Positions 36,154 to 45,049 of a stretch of DNA of 64,000 bases are shown one piece after another (positions within the stretch are counted from its first letter, which is position 1; the number at the start of each line of letters is the position of its first letter). A model generated the notes under the pieces. That model was not told the origin of the DNA, did no database searches, and saw nothing but the letters and a program-made list of their open reading frames with translations. The stretch spans positions 1-64,000 of the forward strand of contig NZ_WKJJ01000008.1 of the NCBI RefSeq assembly GCF_009674485.1. Reading direction: 5' to 3'. The stretch comes from Pseudoduganella rivuli. Its GTDB lineage: Bacteria; Pseudomonadota; Gammaproteobacteria; Burkholderiales; Burkholderiaceae_D. The translations under genes and the position numbers were made by a program.

Positions 36154-37091
36154 GTTACATCGTCCAGCGCCAGCAGCGCCATCGCATGCGCCCCCGCATA
36201 CGACTTGGCCGATGCGATAAACCTGCCGTTGTGGCAAAAACCCGCATCCGGCACGCCGGTCACGGCGGCCAGTTCCGCGTCGCGTAATCCGGCCCACGCC
36301 TCGGGCAAGTCGGCGCGCGCATCGAAACTTTCCGTGTTCAGCGGGACGGTGTGCAGCATGTAGCGCTGCTCGGCAATGCTGTGGCTGATGACGAACAATA
36401 CTTTCGGCATTTCCCTGCGCACCACCTGGCTCCAGGGCAGCGCCCCGTTTTCCAGGAATAACAATTTACCGCCCTCCAGCACTTGCGCGTTGCGCACCTG
36501 CTCCACCGCCAGCATCGCCCCCACCCGGTATTTCACGGCATTGACCATGGAGTCGGCCAACACCGCCATCGCGCGCCGGAATTGCGCCATCCGGTAGGCT
36601 TCCGCGGCTTCGCCATAGCCCAGCCTTTGTTCATCGAGCCAGTTCGTGTTGTAGCCCGAGACCACGGCGGAGAGCCCATAACTGCCGGGCGCACTTTTCG
36701 CGACACCGACGTCCGACAAGTCCAGGTATTGAACGATATCGGCATCGATGGCATAGGCAATTTCACGCGCCTTGTCGTCTGGCAACTGGCATCCCGCATG
36801 TTCGGCGGCCAGCATGGCGACGCAGCGCGCGCCATATTCCCGCCACACCAACCCCGCGCTGGCATAGGGCACACCGGATTGCCTTGCCCCGCTAAAACCC
36901 TTTTGGTGGTGATCGAAGCGGCCGGAAGCCGGATCCCAGATGCCGCCCACATCGACGGCAAAGTCCGCTGCCTCGATCGCGGCAGCGTCGCGCGTCCGGA
37001 TGATGTCACATCCGGGAAATACGATATTCAATACAGCGACTGCCCACGCATCGTCCGCGTGGAATTTGCCGCTATGCGTCACGATCACCAT
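36138..37091 (-). CDS. MYG1-family (UPF0160) metal-dependent hydrolase
   Basis: 317 residues. The N-terminal HSGKFHADDAWAVAVL and downstream RFDHHQKGF are the DHH-like metal motifs of the MYG1/UPF0160 family; the C terminus has PEAWAGLRDAELAAVTG and the FCHNGRFIASAKSYAGAHAM block. Eukaryotic MYG1 is a 3'-5' exoribonuclease; bacterial members are little studied. Single gene, convergent with the AraC operon. Confidence 0.88.
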   Translation of the reverse strand: MVIVTHSGKFHADDAWAVAVLNIVFPGCDIIRTRDAAAIEAADFAVDVGGIWDPASGRFDHHQKGFSGARQSGVPYASAGLVWREYGARCVAMLAAEHAGCQLPDDKAREIAYAIDADIVQYLDLSDVGVAKSAPGSYGLSAVVSGYNTNWLDEQRLGYGEAAEAYRMAQFRRAMAVLADSMVNAVKYRVGAMLAVEQVRNAQVLEGGKLLFLENGALPWSQVVRREMPKVLFVISHSIAEQRYMLHTVPLNTESFDARADLPEAWAGLRDAELAAVTGVPDAGFCHNGRFIASAKSYAGAHAMALLALDDVTKAPS

Positions 37092-37189
37092 AGCATTCCT
37101 ATCCCGTTACTCAACCATGCACACCGGCATGTAAGACAGGCCAGATCATACCGGGATTGACGTCCCGGGCGCGCGTTAATCCAAACGGC

Positions 37190-38131
37190 CTATGGGACCA
37201 GCAATGCCTGGATCTCCGGATTTTGATAGGTATCCCGGGTAACCATCACCGCGTCGGTGAGAATGACGGGGTCCTTGACAGGCGCCCCCTTTGCGGCGGC
37301 CACCGCTGCTTTCATGGACAAATACCCCATCTGGCGGGGGTCCTGCACCACCAGGCCATGGATGTCCTTCTTCTTCAGTCCGTCCAGCAGGAAATCGGTG
37401 GTATCGAAGCCGACAAATTTCTTGATCCCGCCCAGCCCCGCTTGCCGCAGCGCCCGCAGCATCCCATCGCTGGTCGATTCATTGACAGCAAAAATACCGT
37501 CGACATTGGGGTGCTTTTCCAATAACAGCGCTGCGCTGCGCGCCGCCTTGCCGCGGGTGCCGCCGCCATATTCATCAGCCACGATCGTGATGTGCGGCGC
37601 ATTCTTTTTCAGGTAATCGACAAAGCCGTTGGCCCGGTCGTCCGTCGAGCCGCTACCCGCAATCGTACGCTGCACCAGCACCGTGCCCTTCCCGTTCAGC
37701 AGGCCGGACATGTGTTGCGCCGCCAGCTTGCCCGCCGCGTAATTGTTGGTGGTGACGAAGTTAACGTGCGCGTTGCCGTCCAGCGCGGAATCCACCGCGA
37801 CCACCTTGACGCCCAGCGCCGCGGCTTGTTTGACGGGGTCGGCCAGCCTGCTGCGGTCGGTCGGGGCAATGATGATGGCATCGACATCCGGCCGGGAATA
37901 CAGGCGCAGGATCTCGATCTGGGAATCGATGTCATCGTTATGGGCCGGGCCGCGCCAGGTCAGTTGCACCTGCCCGGCTTCGCGCACCGCGCGGTCAACG
38001 CCCTGCCGCATGAAAGTCCAGAAATCCTGGTCACGCGACTTCGGTATGAAGACAATATTCAAGTCCCCGCCATACGCCGGACACAGGGAAAACACGACAC
38101 ACCCGAGAAAGAGGAATATCCGTTTTTTCAT
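37190..38131 (-). CDS. periplasmic sugar-binding protein (RbsB-like)
   Basis: 313 residues: a signal peptide (cleavage about AYG-G, residue 21-22) and the type 1 periplasmic-binding fold, with the IDSQIEILRLYSRPDVDAIIIAP and GIFAVNESTSDGMLRAL segments typical of the RbsB/TorT group. No permease or ATPase gene is adjacent, so it may act as a sensor ligand-binding protein rather than in transport. It follows the second molybdopterin subunit gene by 30 bp on the same strand and may be cotranscribed. Confidence 0.85.
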   Translation of the reverse strand: MKKRIFLFLGCVVFSLCPAYGGDLNIVFIPKSRDQDFWTFMRQGVDRAVREAGQVQLTWRGPAHNDDIDSQIEILRLYSRPDVDAIIIAPTDRSRLADPVKQAAALGVKVVAVDSALDGNAHVNFVTTNNYAAGKLAAQHMSGLLNGKGTVLVQRTIAGSGSTDDRANGFVDYLKKNAPHITIVADEYGGGTRGKAARSAALLLEKHPNVDGIFAVNESTSDGMLRALRQAGLGGIKKFVGFDTTDFLLDGLKKKDIHGLVVQDPRQMGYLSMKAAVAAAKGAPVKDPVILTDAVMVTRDTYQNPEIQALLVP

Positions 38132-38161
38132 GATGTGCCATTGTACGCCCGGGCGCCCGCC

Positions 38162-40363
38162 TTATGCCGGCCCGAAGTCAAACGGTAATTTACGCAGGCG
38201 CTTGCCGGTGAGGCCGAAGATGGCGTTGGCGAAGGCCGGCGCCAGCGGCGGCAGGCCCGCCTCGCCAACGCCGGCCGGCGGGTCGTTCGATGGCACGATG
38301 CACACTTCCACCAGCGGCATGTCGGGCATGCGCGCCACGGCGTAGCCGTCGAAATTGCGCTGTTCGACGACACCATCCTTGAGCGTGATGGCGGAACCCG
38401 GCAGGGTGGTGCCGACGGCCATCAGCACCGCCCCCTGTACCTGCGCCTCGATCGTCAGGGGATTGACCGCGATGCCACAATGCACCCCGGCCGTGACCTT
38501 GTGCAGCCGGGGCACACCGTCCCTCAGCGACGCTTCCACCACGTAGGCCACCACGCTGCCGGACACGCCATGCAGCGCCACGCCCCAGCCATGGCCCTTG
38601 GGCAGCTTTTTCTTGCCATAGCCGGATCGTGCGACCGCCAGGTCGAGCGCGGCCAGGTGACGCGGACGTTTCCCGTCCAGCAACTTGCGGCGGTAGATCA
38701 CGGGATCGATCCCGGCCGCATGGGCGGCTTCGTCCAGCAGCGTCTCCATGACAAAGGCGGTGTGGGACGACGCTGCGGCACGCCACCACAGCACCGGTAC
38801 ATTGGCCTTGACGTGATGCACCGACAGGTTCACCGGCAAGGCATAGGTTTCACCGACACCCTCGATCGTCGTGGCGTCGACACCGTTCTTCACCAGCGCC
38901 GGTTCGAATGGCGTCCCGGCGCTGATGGACTGGCCAACGATCACATGATTCCAGGCCAGGACGCCGCCTCGTTCATCCAGGCCGATATCGACCTTGTGCA
39001 CATGCGATGGGCGATAGTAGCCGCCCTGGATGTCGTCTTCGCGGCTCCACATCACTTTCAGCGGACCGCGCCAGAACGCCTTGGCGATATTGACCGCTTC
39101 GATCAGTTCGTCCGACGTGGGTACCCCGCGGCGCCCGAAGCTGCCGCCGGACGTCATGGTGTTCAAGACCACCTGCTCCGGCTTGAGGCCGGTGGTGGCG
39201 ACGATAGCGGCATGGTCAAAGGTCTGGAACTGCGAACCAGCCCATACGGTGCAGTGATCCGGCTTGAGATCGACCAGGCAGTTGAGCGGCTCCAGCGGTG
39301 CGTGCGCCAGGTAAGGGAATTCATAGACCGCCGAGATCTTCCGGGGCGCCGCCGCCAGCTTGCCGACATCCGCCGCCATGGCCGATGTGCCCTGGCTGTT
39401 GGCGAGTGCGTGGTAAGCGTCCATCTGCTGGACCGAACTGACCTTTTCAACCGCACTGGTATCCCAATCGATCACCAGCGCGTTGCGGCCCTGCGTCGCG
39501 GGCCAATAACCATCCGCGATCACCGCCATGCCACGGCCGCCGCAGCAGGTCGCCACTTCGATCACGTCGATCACGCCCTTGACGGCCTTCGCTTTGCTGG
39601 CGTCCACGCTGGCGGCCCTGGCGCCGAATACCGGCGGCCTGGCGACTACGGCCACCTTTGCACCAGGCAGTGTAAAGTCGATACCGAACTGCTGCGCGCC
39701 GTTCGACTTGGCGCGTGCATCGAGCCGCCCGGCCGGTTTGCCAATGTAGTGGAACGCCCAGGCGTCCTTCAGCCGGACAGTGGCCGGCACCGGCTGCCTC
39801 ATGGCAGCATCGGCCAGCGCGCCGTAGCTGGCCTGGCGGCCACCGGGACCGAAGACCACTCCCCTGGCCGTGCGGCACTGTTCCGGGCTGACTTGCCAGC
39901 GTTGGGCGGCGGCGGCAACGAGCATCGCGCGGGCGCGGGCGCCGGTTTCCCGATAGTGGGTAAACGAATGCGCCACCGAGATCGAACCGCCCGTCATTTG
40001 AATGCCGAAGCGCGGATCTTTATAGGCGCCATCGGCCGGCGCCAGCTCGCCGCGTACCTGCTTCCAGTCGGCGTCCAGTTCTTCGGCGATCAGCATCGGC
40101 AGTGCGGTCTGCACGCCCTGCCCGAACTCGAGACGGTTGACCATCACGGTGACGGCGCCATCGGGTGCGATGCGCAGGAATGCGTTGGGCGCGGGCGGCG
40201 TGGCCGCGTCGCCCGCCTCCGCCAAACGGCTGGCGTCGGGAATGACAAAGCCCAGTATCAGCCCGCTGCCGGCAACCGTGCCCGCCTTGAGAAAGCCGCG
40301 GCGCGAAATGGCGCCCGGGGTTACGCGCGGCAATGCCGCATGGTTGATCCACTTGCTTCGCAT
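38162..40363 (-). CDS. second Tat-exported molybdopterin subunit, without partner genes
   Basis: 733 residues, clearly paralogous to the protein at 14923-17190: same RLEFGQGVQTALPMLIAEELD block, SGGSFGRRG molybdopterin contact and catalytic GVGEAGLPPLAP loop. In that loop Glu is kept but the following Pro is replaced by Ala. Twin-arginine motif SRRGF (20-24). No 2Fe-2S subunit or cofactor gene is adjacent, so it must either borrow the small subunit at 17214-17675, use one elsewhere, or have lost function. Whether it still carries substrate-oxidising activity cannot be judged by eye. Confidence 0.9.
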   Translation of the reverse strand: MRSKWINHAALPRVTPGAISRRGFLKAGTVAGSGLILGFVIPDASRLAEAGDAATPPAPNAFLRIAPDGAVTVMVNRLEFGQGVQTALPMLIAEELDADWKQVRGELAPADGAYKDPRFGIQMTGGSISVAHSFTHYRETGARARAMLVAAAAQRWQVSPEQCRTARGVVFGPGGRQASYGALADAAMRQPVPATVRLKDAWAFHYIGKPAGRLDARAKSNGAQQFGIDFTLPGAKVAVVARPPVFGARAASVDASKAKAVKGVIDVIEVATCCGGRGMAVIADGYWPATQGRNALVIDWDTSAVEKVSSVQQMDAYHALANSQGTSAMAADVGKLAAAPRKISAVYEFPYLAHAPLEPLNCLVDLKPDHCTVWAGSQFQTFDHAAIVATTGLKPEQVVLNTMTSGGSFGRRGVPTSDELIEAVNIAKAFWRGPLKVMWSREDDIQGGYYRPSHVHKVDIGLDERGGVLAWNHVIVGQSISAGTPFEPALVKNGVDATTIEGVGETYALPVNLSVHHVKANVPVLWWRAAASSHTAFVMETLLDEAAHAAGIDPVIYRRKLLDGKRPRHLAALDLAVARSGYGKKKLPKGHGWGVALHGVSGSVVAYVVEASLRDGVPRLHKVTAGVHCGIAVNPLTIEAQVQGAVLMAVGTTLPGSAITLKDGVVEQRNFDGYAVARMPDMPLVEVCIVPSNDPPAGVGEAGLPPLAPAFANAIFGLTGKRLRKLPFDFGPA

Positions 40364-40594
40364 GCGCCGCTCCGTAGACTGTTTTGTCCGCCGGACCGGG
40401 GGACGATCGCAAAATCATACGCATCGGCCAGATGGGCCAAGTTACGAATTTCACCAGATCGCGTTGCAAAATCTTCCATCCCGGACTGCCGCGAATGAAT
40501 TTCCTCAGCGCCCATTTCGAATTTGCCCAATTGCGTCAAGGCGATCAATACCACCCGTATAATTTTGGGAAATACTGTTAGGGTGGAAACCGAC

Positions 40595-40735
40595 ATGATC
40601 TTGCTTCATCAAGTCAGGTCAGCTCATTTGCTGGCATTGTTCGCCGCTGGCGTTCAAGCACAGATCACTGGGACGGTGACTGAAGCCGGCGTCCGCCCCG
40701 TCCTGTGGGACGGAGCTTCCAGGAGCAAAACCTGA
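40595..40735 (+). CDS. 46-residue ORF coupled to the histidine kinase gene
   Basis: A short reading frame starting MILLHQVRSAHLLALFAAGVQA, which looks like a Sec signal peptide, with a polar remainder. Its TGA overlaps the kinase ATG (TGATG), a coupling arrangement. A TATAAT at 40558-40563 could serve as -10, though the -35 is weak. GGTGG lies 9 nt before the ATG. No family is recognised; it could also be the remnant of a longer secreted protein. Confidence 0.4.
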   Translation: MILLHQVRSAHLLALFAAGVQAQITGTVTEAGVRPVLWDGASRSKT

Positions 40736-43272
40736 TGAATCAGCCGGCTTCCCGCACGATGAGAAAAAGTTATTATTTAATAACTTTTTTGCTGTTACTT
40801 ACGCCCGCATTATTGATGTGGCAGCATTTCGGCATGACCCGGATCATCGAGATTTCACCCCGCCAGCCGCACGGCGCCAGGGTGACCGATGACAGCGAGC
40901 ACGATCACGGTAATTCGGTCTCGTCGCTGGTTCTCAGCGACGATGCCATCATCATGCGCTGCAAACTGGGACCGGCCGCGCCCTATCCGTTTTGTAAGCT
41001 GCAATTTCTGCTGGGCGCCGCAGGCAAAGGGGTGGACCTTTCGCAGTTTGAAACGATCGTGCTCAACATGCGCTATTCGGAGTCACCCCCGCAATCCATC
41101 AAGCTCCACCTGATGAATTTTGAGCCGGAAATGTCCACGGTGGGAGACTGGAACTCGCAGCGGTTTAATGAAGCCGAAATCAAACCCGCCGGCCAGCCCT
41201 CCCTCGCGATTCCAGTCAATGTCCTGCGCACCGCGGACTGGTGGCGAAGTGTGCGCAAGGTGCCGCTGTCCCGGAGCTATGCCCGGCTCGATAACGTGAC
41301 GGCCGTGGAACTGTCGACGGGATACGTCCCGCCCGGCCAACAATTCACCATCGAGCTGCAATCGATCCAGATCCGCGGGAAATGGATTTCGCAGGCAAAA
41401 CTGCTGATGTACCTGGTGTCCGCGTGGATCGGATTCGGCATTCTCGGCCTGGCAAGCATGCAAGCCCGCACCGCGGAGCTGCGCCAGCAAACCCGTTATC
41501 TGCGCACACTGATCGACACGCTGCCACTGTGGGTCTGGCTCAAGGATACGGGCCACCGCTACCTGGCGGTCAACCAGGCCAAAGCCGCGGCCTGCGGGCG
41601 CAGCGTCGAGGAAATGGTGGGCAAGTCGGACCAGGAATTGTGGCCGCCCGAACTGGCCGGTTCCTATCATGCCGACGATACCGAAGTGATCACCACGCGC
41701 CACCGGGCAACCGTGGAACAGCCCGTCGCAAGCGAGAACGGCCTGGTCTGGATGGAAACCTACCGGGCCCCGGTGCTGGACGACGACGGTACGCTGCTGG
41801 GGATGGTGGGCGTGTCGCGCAACATCAACGAGCGCAAGGCGGCGGAAGCGGCGCGGGAAAAGGCGCTGGCCGAAGCGGTGCGGCTGGCGCGCCTGCGCAG
41901 CGAATTCCTGGCGCAGATGAGCCACGAATTGCGCACGCCGCTGAACGCCATCCTCGGCTATGCGCAAATCCTGCAGCGCGATCCGCATTTGACGAAGCGG
42001 CAGACCACGGGCCTGGCGACGATCCATGAAAGCGGCCAGCACCTGCTCACCCTTATCAACGATATCCTCGACCTGGCGCGCGTCGAAGCCGGCAAGCTCA
42101 GCCTGGACCCCAACGATGTCGACCCGTCCCACCTCCTGCGCATCGTCGACGACATCATCCGTGTCAAGGCAGAGGAGAAAAACCTGTCGTTCGAGTTCCG
42201 GACTTCGCCAGCGCTGCCCGCGGCGGTCACCGTGGACGACAAGCGCTTGCGCCAGGTACTGCTCAACCTTCTCGGGAATGCGGTGAAATTTACCGACCGC
42301 GGCGGAATCGTCCTGAGCGTACAGCGCGTCGCGGCGTTGGAAAGCAGCCAAAGCACGGTCCGCCTGCGCTTCGAAGTGGAGGACACCGGTATCGGCATGA
42401 GCGAAGAGCAGCTGTCGCGCATCTTCCAACCCTTTGAGCAGGTCAGCGACATACGGCGGCGCGAGGCGGGAACGGGATTGGGCCTGGCCATCAGCCAGCA
42501 ACTCATTCGGCTCATGGGTGGGAATATCCACGTACGCAGCGAACAGGGCAAGGGCAGCCTGTTCTGGTTCGAGCTCGATCTGCCGCTCGCCAGTCCGCTG
42601 GTTACCGAGCTGCAGGCGCCAGCGCGCATCCTCGCCTATGAAGGCCCGCGCAGGAAAGTGCTGGTTGTGGATGACGTGCCGCACAATCGCGCCATGCTGA
42701 TCGAGGCCTTGCAACCGCTTGGCTTCGACGTGTGCGATGCGAAGAATGGCGAGGAATGCCTGGCCGTGCTCGACGACGCCTGTCCTGATCTCATCGTGAT
42801 GGATGTCATGATGCCGGTCATGGATGGACGGGAAGCGACGCGCAGGATACGCCGCATGCCGGAATTCGCCGGCATTCCCATCATCATCGTCACGGCCAGC
42901 GCGAACCGCGAAGAAGAGGCAATGAACCTGGAAGCCGGCGCCAATGCCTTCATTCCCAAACCCATCGAACTGGACAAGCTGCTGAAAACCATCGGCACCC
43001 TGCTGTCCCTGACCTGGATTCACGACGAGCGCGCGCAGGAAAATGCGGAAGAAACGGGGGACTTCGTCGCGCCGCCACAGCACGAAATCGAGACGCTATA
43101 CCGGCTGGCCAAGCTGGGCAACATGAAGCTGATCATGGCACGCGCCGATTACCTGAAACAGTTGGACCAGCACTACATCCCCTTCGCATCACGCCTGCGG
43201 CATCTCGCGGACAGCTATCAATCCAAGGCAGTCATGGCGCTGGTGGAACGGTATCGCTCCAACCAGGAGTAA
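40735..43272 (+). CDS. hybrid sensor histidine kinase
   Basis: 845 residues: TM1 (about 12-30), a periplasmic domain of about 190 residues, TM2 (about 222-242), PAS (about 255-365), HisKA with H397 (SHELRTP), HATPase (N box NLLGNAVKF, G boxes DTGIGM and GTGLGL), and a receiver with phospho-acceptor D690 (IVMDVMMP). A C-terminal helical module (HEIETLYRLAKLGNMK to end) recurs in other hybrid kinases and carries no HPt histidine motif I can identify. AGGAGC lies 8 nt before the ATG. No response regulator with an output domain is adjacent. Confidence 0.92.
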   Translation: MNQPASRTMRKSYYLITFLLLLTPALLMWQHFGMTRIIEISPRQPHGARVTDDSEHDHGNSVSSLVLSDDAIIMRCKLGPAAPYPFCKLQFLLGAAGKGVDLSQFETIVLNMRYSESPPQSIKLHLMNFEPEMSTVGDWNSQRFNEAEIKPAGQPSLAIPVNVLRTADWWRSVRKVPLSRSYARLDNVTAVELSTGYVPPGQQFTIELQSIQIRGKWISQAKLLMYLVSAWIGFGILGLASMQARTAELRQQTRYLRTLIDTLPLWVWLKDTGHRYLAVNQAKAAACGRSVEEMVGKSDQELWPPELAGSYHADDTEVITTRHRATVEQPVASENGLVWMETYRAPVLDDDGTLLGMVGVSRNINERKAAEAAREKALAEAVRLARLRSEFLAQMSHELRTPLNAILGYAQILQRDPHLTKRQTTGLATIHESGQHLLTLINDILDLARVEAGKLSLDPNDVDPSHLLRIVDDIIRVKAEEKNLSFEFRTSPALPAAVTVDDKRLRQVLLNLLGNAVKFTDRGGIVLSVQRVAALESSQSTVRLRFEVEDTGIGMSEEQLSRIFQPFEQVSDIRRREAGTGLGLAISQQLIRLMGGNIHVRSEQGKGSLFWFELDLPLASPLVTELQAPARILAYEGPRRKVLVVDDVPHNRAMLIEALQPLGFDVCDAKNGEECLAVLDDACPDLIVMDVMMPVMDGREATRRIRRMPEFAGIPIIIVTASANREEEAMNLEAGANAFIPKPIELDKLLKTIGTLLSLTWIHDERAQENAEETGDFVAPPQHEIETLYRLAKLGNMKLIMARADYLKQLDQHYIPFASRLRHLADSYQSKAVMALVERYRSNQE

Positions 43273-43389
43273 TGCGGACGGAGGGCCCGCCGCGCTGGTC
43301 GCCCCCGCCCCGGCATGATTTTGTCGAAAATTCTTACAGTCATAAAACCGTGCCGCCACAACTGATTGATTTAAAACATTAATTCCTAT

Positions 43390-43405
43390 AGGCACAATGT
43401 TTGCT
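43390..43405 (+). promoter_or_regulatory. sigma-54 promoter of the PEP-CTERM gene
   Basis: GGCAC-aatgt-TTGCT: GG at 43391-43392 and GC at 43403-43404 with exactly 10 bp between, the -24/-12 consensus of RpoN. Start of transcription would fall near 43415, leaving a leader of about 35 nt before the ATG at 43451. Confidence 0.7.
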
Positions 43406-43450
43406 TATAGAAATTTAATTTTCCATAAACCAATCATTTGCACAGATACC

Positions 43451-43996
43451 ATGAAAAAATTCCTTGCCCGTGCCGTCCTTGCCTTCGCCGCTCTCGTGCC
43501 AGCCTTGTCGCAGGCTACCGTGATCGATTTCACCGCGCTGGGTAGCACCCATAACCAGGACAGCCCTGTCGACGGCAACACCTGGGCGTCGCTCGGCATC
43601 ATCTTCTCCAGCCCGCAAGGCCTGGTCACGGCGTGCGGCGGAACTTGCCTGACGGCTGGCGCCCAAAGCTATACCGGTGTAGTCAACGGTAGCTTTGTTT
43701 CCCCGGTCGGCGGCGCCACGGCCACGGTCAATACCCTGTCCATCACTGCCATTACCGGCAATGCCCAGACTCAGTTGTTCGATATCTCGAACAACCTGAT
43801 CGCCACGTACGCATCCTCCTTCAACTATTCGGGCACGGTCGGTGTGGCACGCTTCTCGACCGCTGAAAACTATGACGCGTTCTGGGAATTGTCCTTCGAC
43901 GATCTGGCCCCAGCCAATGTCCCTGAGCCGGCAAGCCTGGCCCTGTTCGGTTTGGGCCTGCTGGGCGTCGCGGCAGCACGCCGCCGCAAGCAATAA
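43451..43996 (+). CDS. PEP-CTERM sorted exoprotein
   Basis: 181 residues: Sec signal (about 1-22, ending SQA), a beta-rich domain of about 130 residues with one Cys pair (TACGGTCLT), and the C-terminal sorting signal VPEPASLALFGLGLLGVAAARRRKQ-type, which has PEP, a hydrophobic helix and an Arg cluster. Such proteins are processed by an exosortase and often accompany exopolysaccharide. A start at 43397 is excluded because it overlaps the sigma-54 promoter. The exosortase is not in this window. Confidence 0.92.
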   Translation: MKKFLARAVLAFAALVPALSQATVIDFTALGSTHNQDSPVDGNTWASLGIIFSSPQGLVTACGGTCLTAGAQSYTGVVNGSFVSPVGGATATVNTLSITAITGNAQTQLFDISNNLIATYASSFNYSGTVGVARFSTAENYDAFWELSFDDLAPANVPEPASLALFGLGLLGVAAARRRKQ

Positions 43997-44015
43997 GCCA
44001 GTCAGGAGAAAATCG

Positions 44016-44048
44016 AAAACGCCAATCACCCCGGTTGGCGTTTTTTTT
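44016..44048 (+). terminator. terminator of the PEP-CTERM gene
   Basis: AACGCCAA (44018-44025) and TTGGCGTT (44035-44042) pair perfectly and run into eight T residues. Confidence 0.9.
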
Positions 44049-44226
44049 AATCCCACTTAACGCTGAGCGTCAACAGTATGAGTTCCGGCCGTGTGCAAAC
44101 AAGGCCGCAGTGCGCCATGCAAGGCGCTGGGCCTGCCGCGCTGAGATTTCATTGTTTACACCGGCGCCGCTGCCTATACTGAAACGGCCGACCTGGCGCC
44201 CGCCGTTACCAGCGAAGGAATTCATC

Positions 44227-44475
44227 ATGACGCGCAAATTTATCGATTGCCGGGACTTCCCCAGCGATATGCACTGCTCGGTTGCCATCTCCGCCGACAC
44301 CGAGGACGAGTTATTGCAAATTGCGGTGGAGCACGCGGTCTCGGTACACCACCATACCGACACACCGGAACTGCGCACGCAACTGCGCCAGCTGTTCAAG
44401 GATGGCATGCCGCCGGAACATCCGCCGATGGCGGGGCAAGCCGCCGCGACCGGCGCCACGGCTGCCCGCCATTGA
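44227..44475 (+). CDS. DUF1059-like small protein
   Basis: 82 residues. The FIDCRDF start, CSVAISADTEDELLQIAVEHAVSVHHH centre and RQLFKDG end follow the DUF1059 pattern, and an Ala-rich tail extends beyond it. Function unknown. GAAGGAA lies 7 nt before the ATG. It is monocistronic and precedes the RNA gene at 44537. Confidence 0.8.
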   Translation: MTRKFIDCRDFPSDMHCSVAISADTEDELLQIAVEHAVSVHHHTDTPELRTQLRQLFKDGMPPEHPPMAGQAAATGATAARH

Positions 44476-44500
44476 CCCCGCCTGCCGCCGGGCAAATATT

Positions 44501-44530
44501 TTGTGCACCGCACAAAAACTGTGCTACACT
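44501..44530 (+). promoter_or_regulatory. promoter of the structured RNA
   Basis: -35 TTGTGC (44501-44506), 18 bp, extended -10 TGCTACACT (TACACT at 44525-44530). It points into a region that has no coding sequence but has hairpins and a strong terminator. Confidence 0.6.
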
Positions 44531-44536
44531 CCGCTC

Positions 44537-44714
44537 CGTTGTGAAGTTCTCGAGTACTTCACCGTTGTAGCACCATATACGTTGGTCATACGTTGGCACC
44601 TTGCAGATAGCATGGGCCAACAGCTCCGCACCATGCAGATAGGATGGGCTGGAGCCGCGATTGAAGCATTGGCATTACATTGAAACGAAGCCCGCCGCAA
44701 GCGGGCTTTTTTTT
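44537..44714 (+). ncRNA. candidate structured RNA upstream of infA paralogue
   Basis: About 178 nt from promoter to terminator without a plausible ORF. Stems readable by eye: GTGAAGT/ACTTCAC (44541-44547 with 44556-44562), GTTGGC/GCCAAC (44592-44597 with 44616-44621), GCTCC..CCAT/ATGG..GGAGC (44623-44634 with 44644-44655), then the terminator. GCAGATAG occurs in both middle loops (44603-44610 and 44635-44642), within a longer imperfect direct repeat 32 bp apart. It could be a free small RNA or an attenuated leader of infA. No known Rfam class recognised. Confidence 0.55.
44688..44714 (+). terminator. intrinsic terminator before infA
   Basis: AGCCCGC (44689-44695) and GCGGGCT (44701-44707) with loop CGCAA, followed by eight T residues (44707-44714). 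It lies 60 bp before the IF-1 start codon. Confidence 0.92.
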
Positions 44715-44774
44715 CGCTCCCCCATCGCAGCCTGGCACGTTGCGTCTCACCCGCAACACCACCGAAAGGCGCCC

Positions 44775-45035
44775 ATGGGCAAAGAAGAATTAATTGAAAT
44801 GAATGGCGTGGTGGTCGAAGTGCTGCCTGACCAGCGGTTCCGTGTCGACCTGGACAATGGTCACAAGCTGATCGCTTACGCCGCAGGCCGGATGAAAAAG
44901 AATTTCATCCGCATCCTCGCCGGGGACAAGGTCTCCCTGGAACTGTCGCCCTACGACCTGTCCAAGGGACGCATCATTTTCCGCCACATCGAAAAGCGCA
45001 GCCCCGGCAACCCGCCGCCGGTTCGCCGCCGCTAA
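44775..45035 (+). CDS. infA: translation initiation factor IF-1, second copy type
   Basis: 86 residues with the S1/OB fold of IF-1: [63 protein letters not shown]. Ordinary IF-1 is 72 residues; the extra tail is Pro/Arg-rich (GNPPPVRRR). Betaproteobacteria commonly carry one infA in the ribosomal-protein cluster and another elsewhere; this copy is the latter. GAAAGG precedes the ATG. The strong terminator upstream suggests its expression is conditional or depends on another promoter between 44715 and 44774. Confidence 0.93.
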   Translation: MGKEELIEMNGVVVEVLPDQRFRVDLDNGHKLIAYAAGRMKKNFIRILAGDKVSLELSPYDLSKGRIIFRHIEKRSPGNPPPVRRR

Positions 45036-45049
45036 AAAACGCGCCAGGC

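Noticed and set aside
40705..40734. GTG start for the hybrid kinase
   Set aside because: The AGGAGC ribosome site for the ATG at 40735 lies downstream of it.
43397..43450. Upstream in-frame start for the PEP-CTERM protein
   Set aside because: It lies within the sigma-54 promoter and would spoil the signal peptide.
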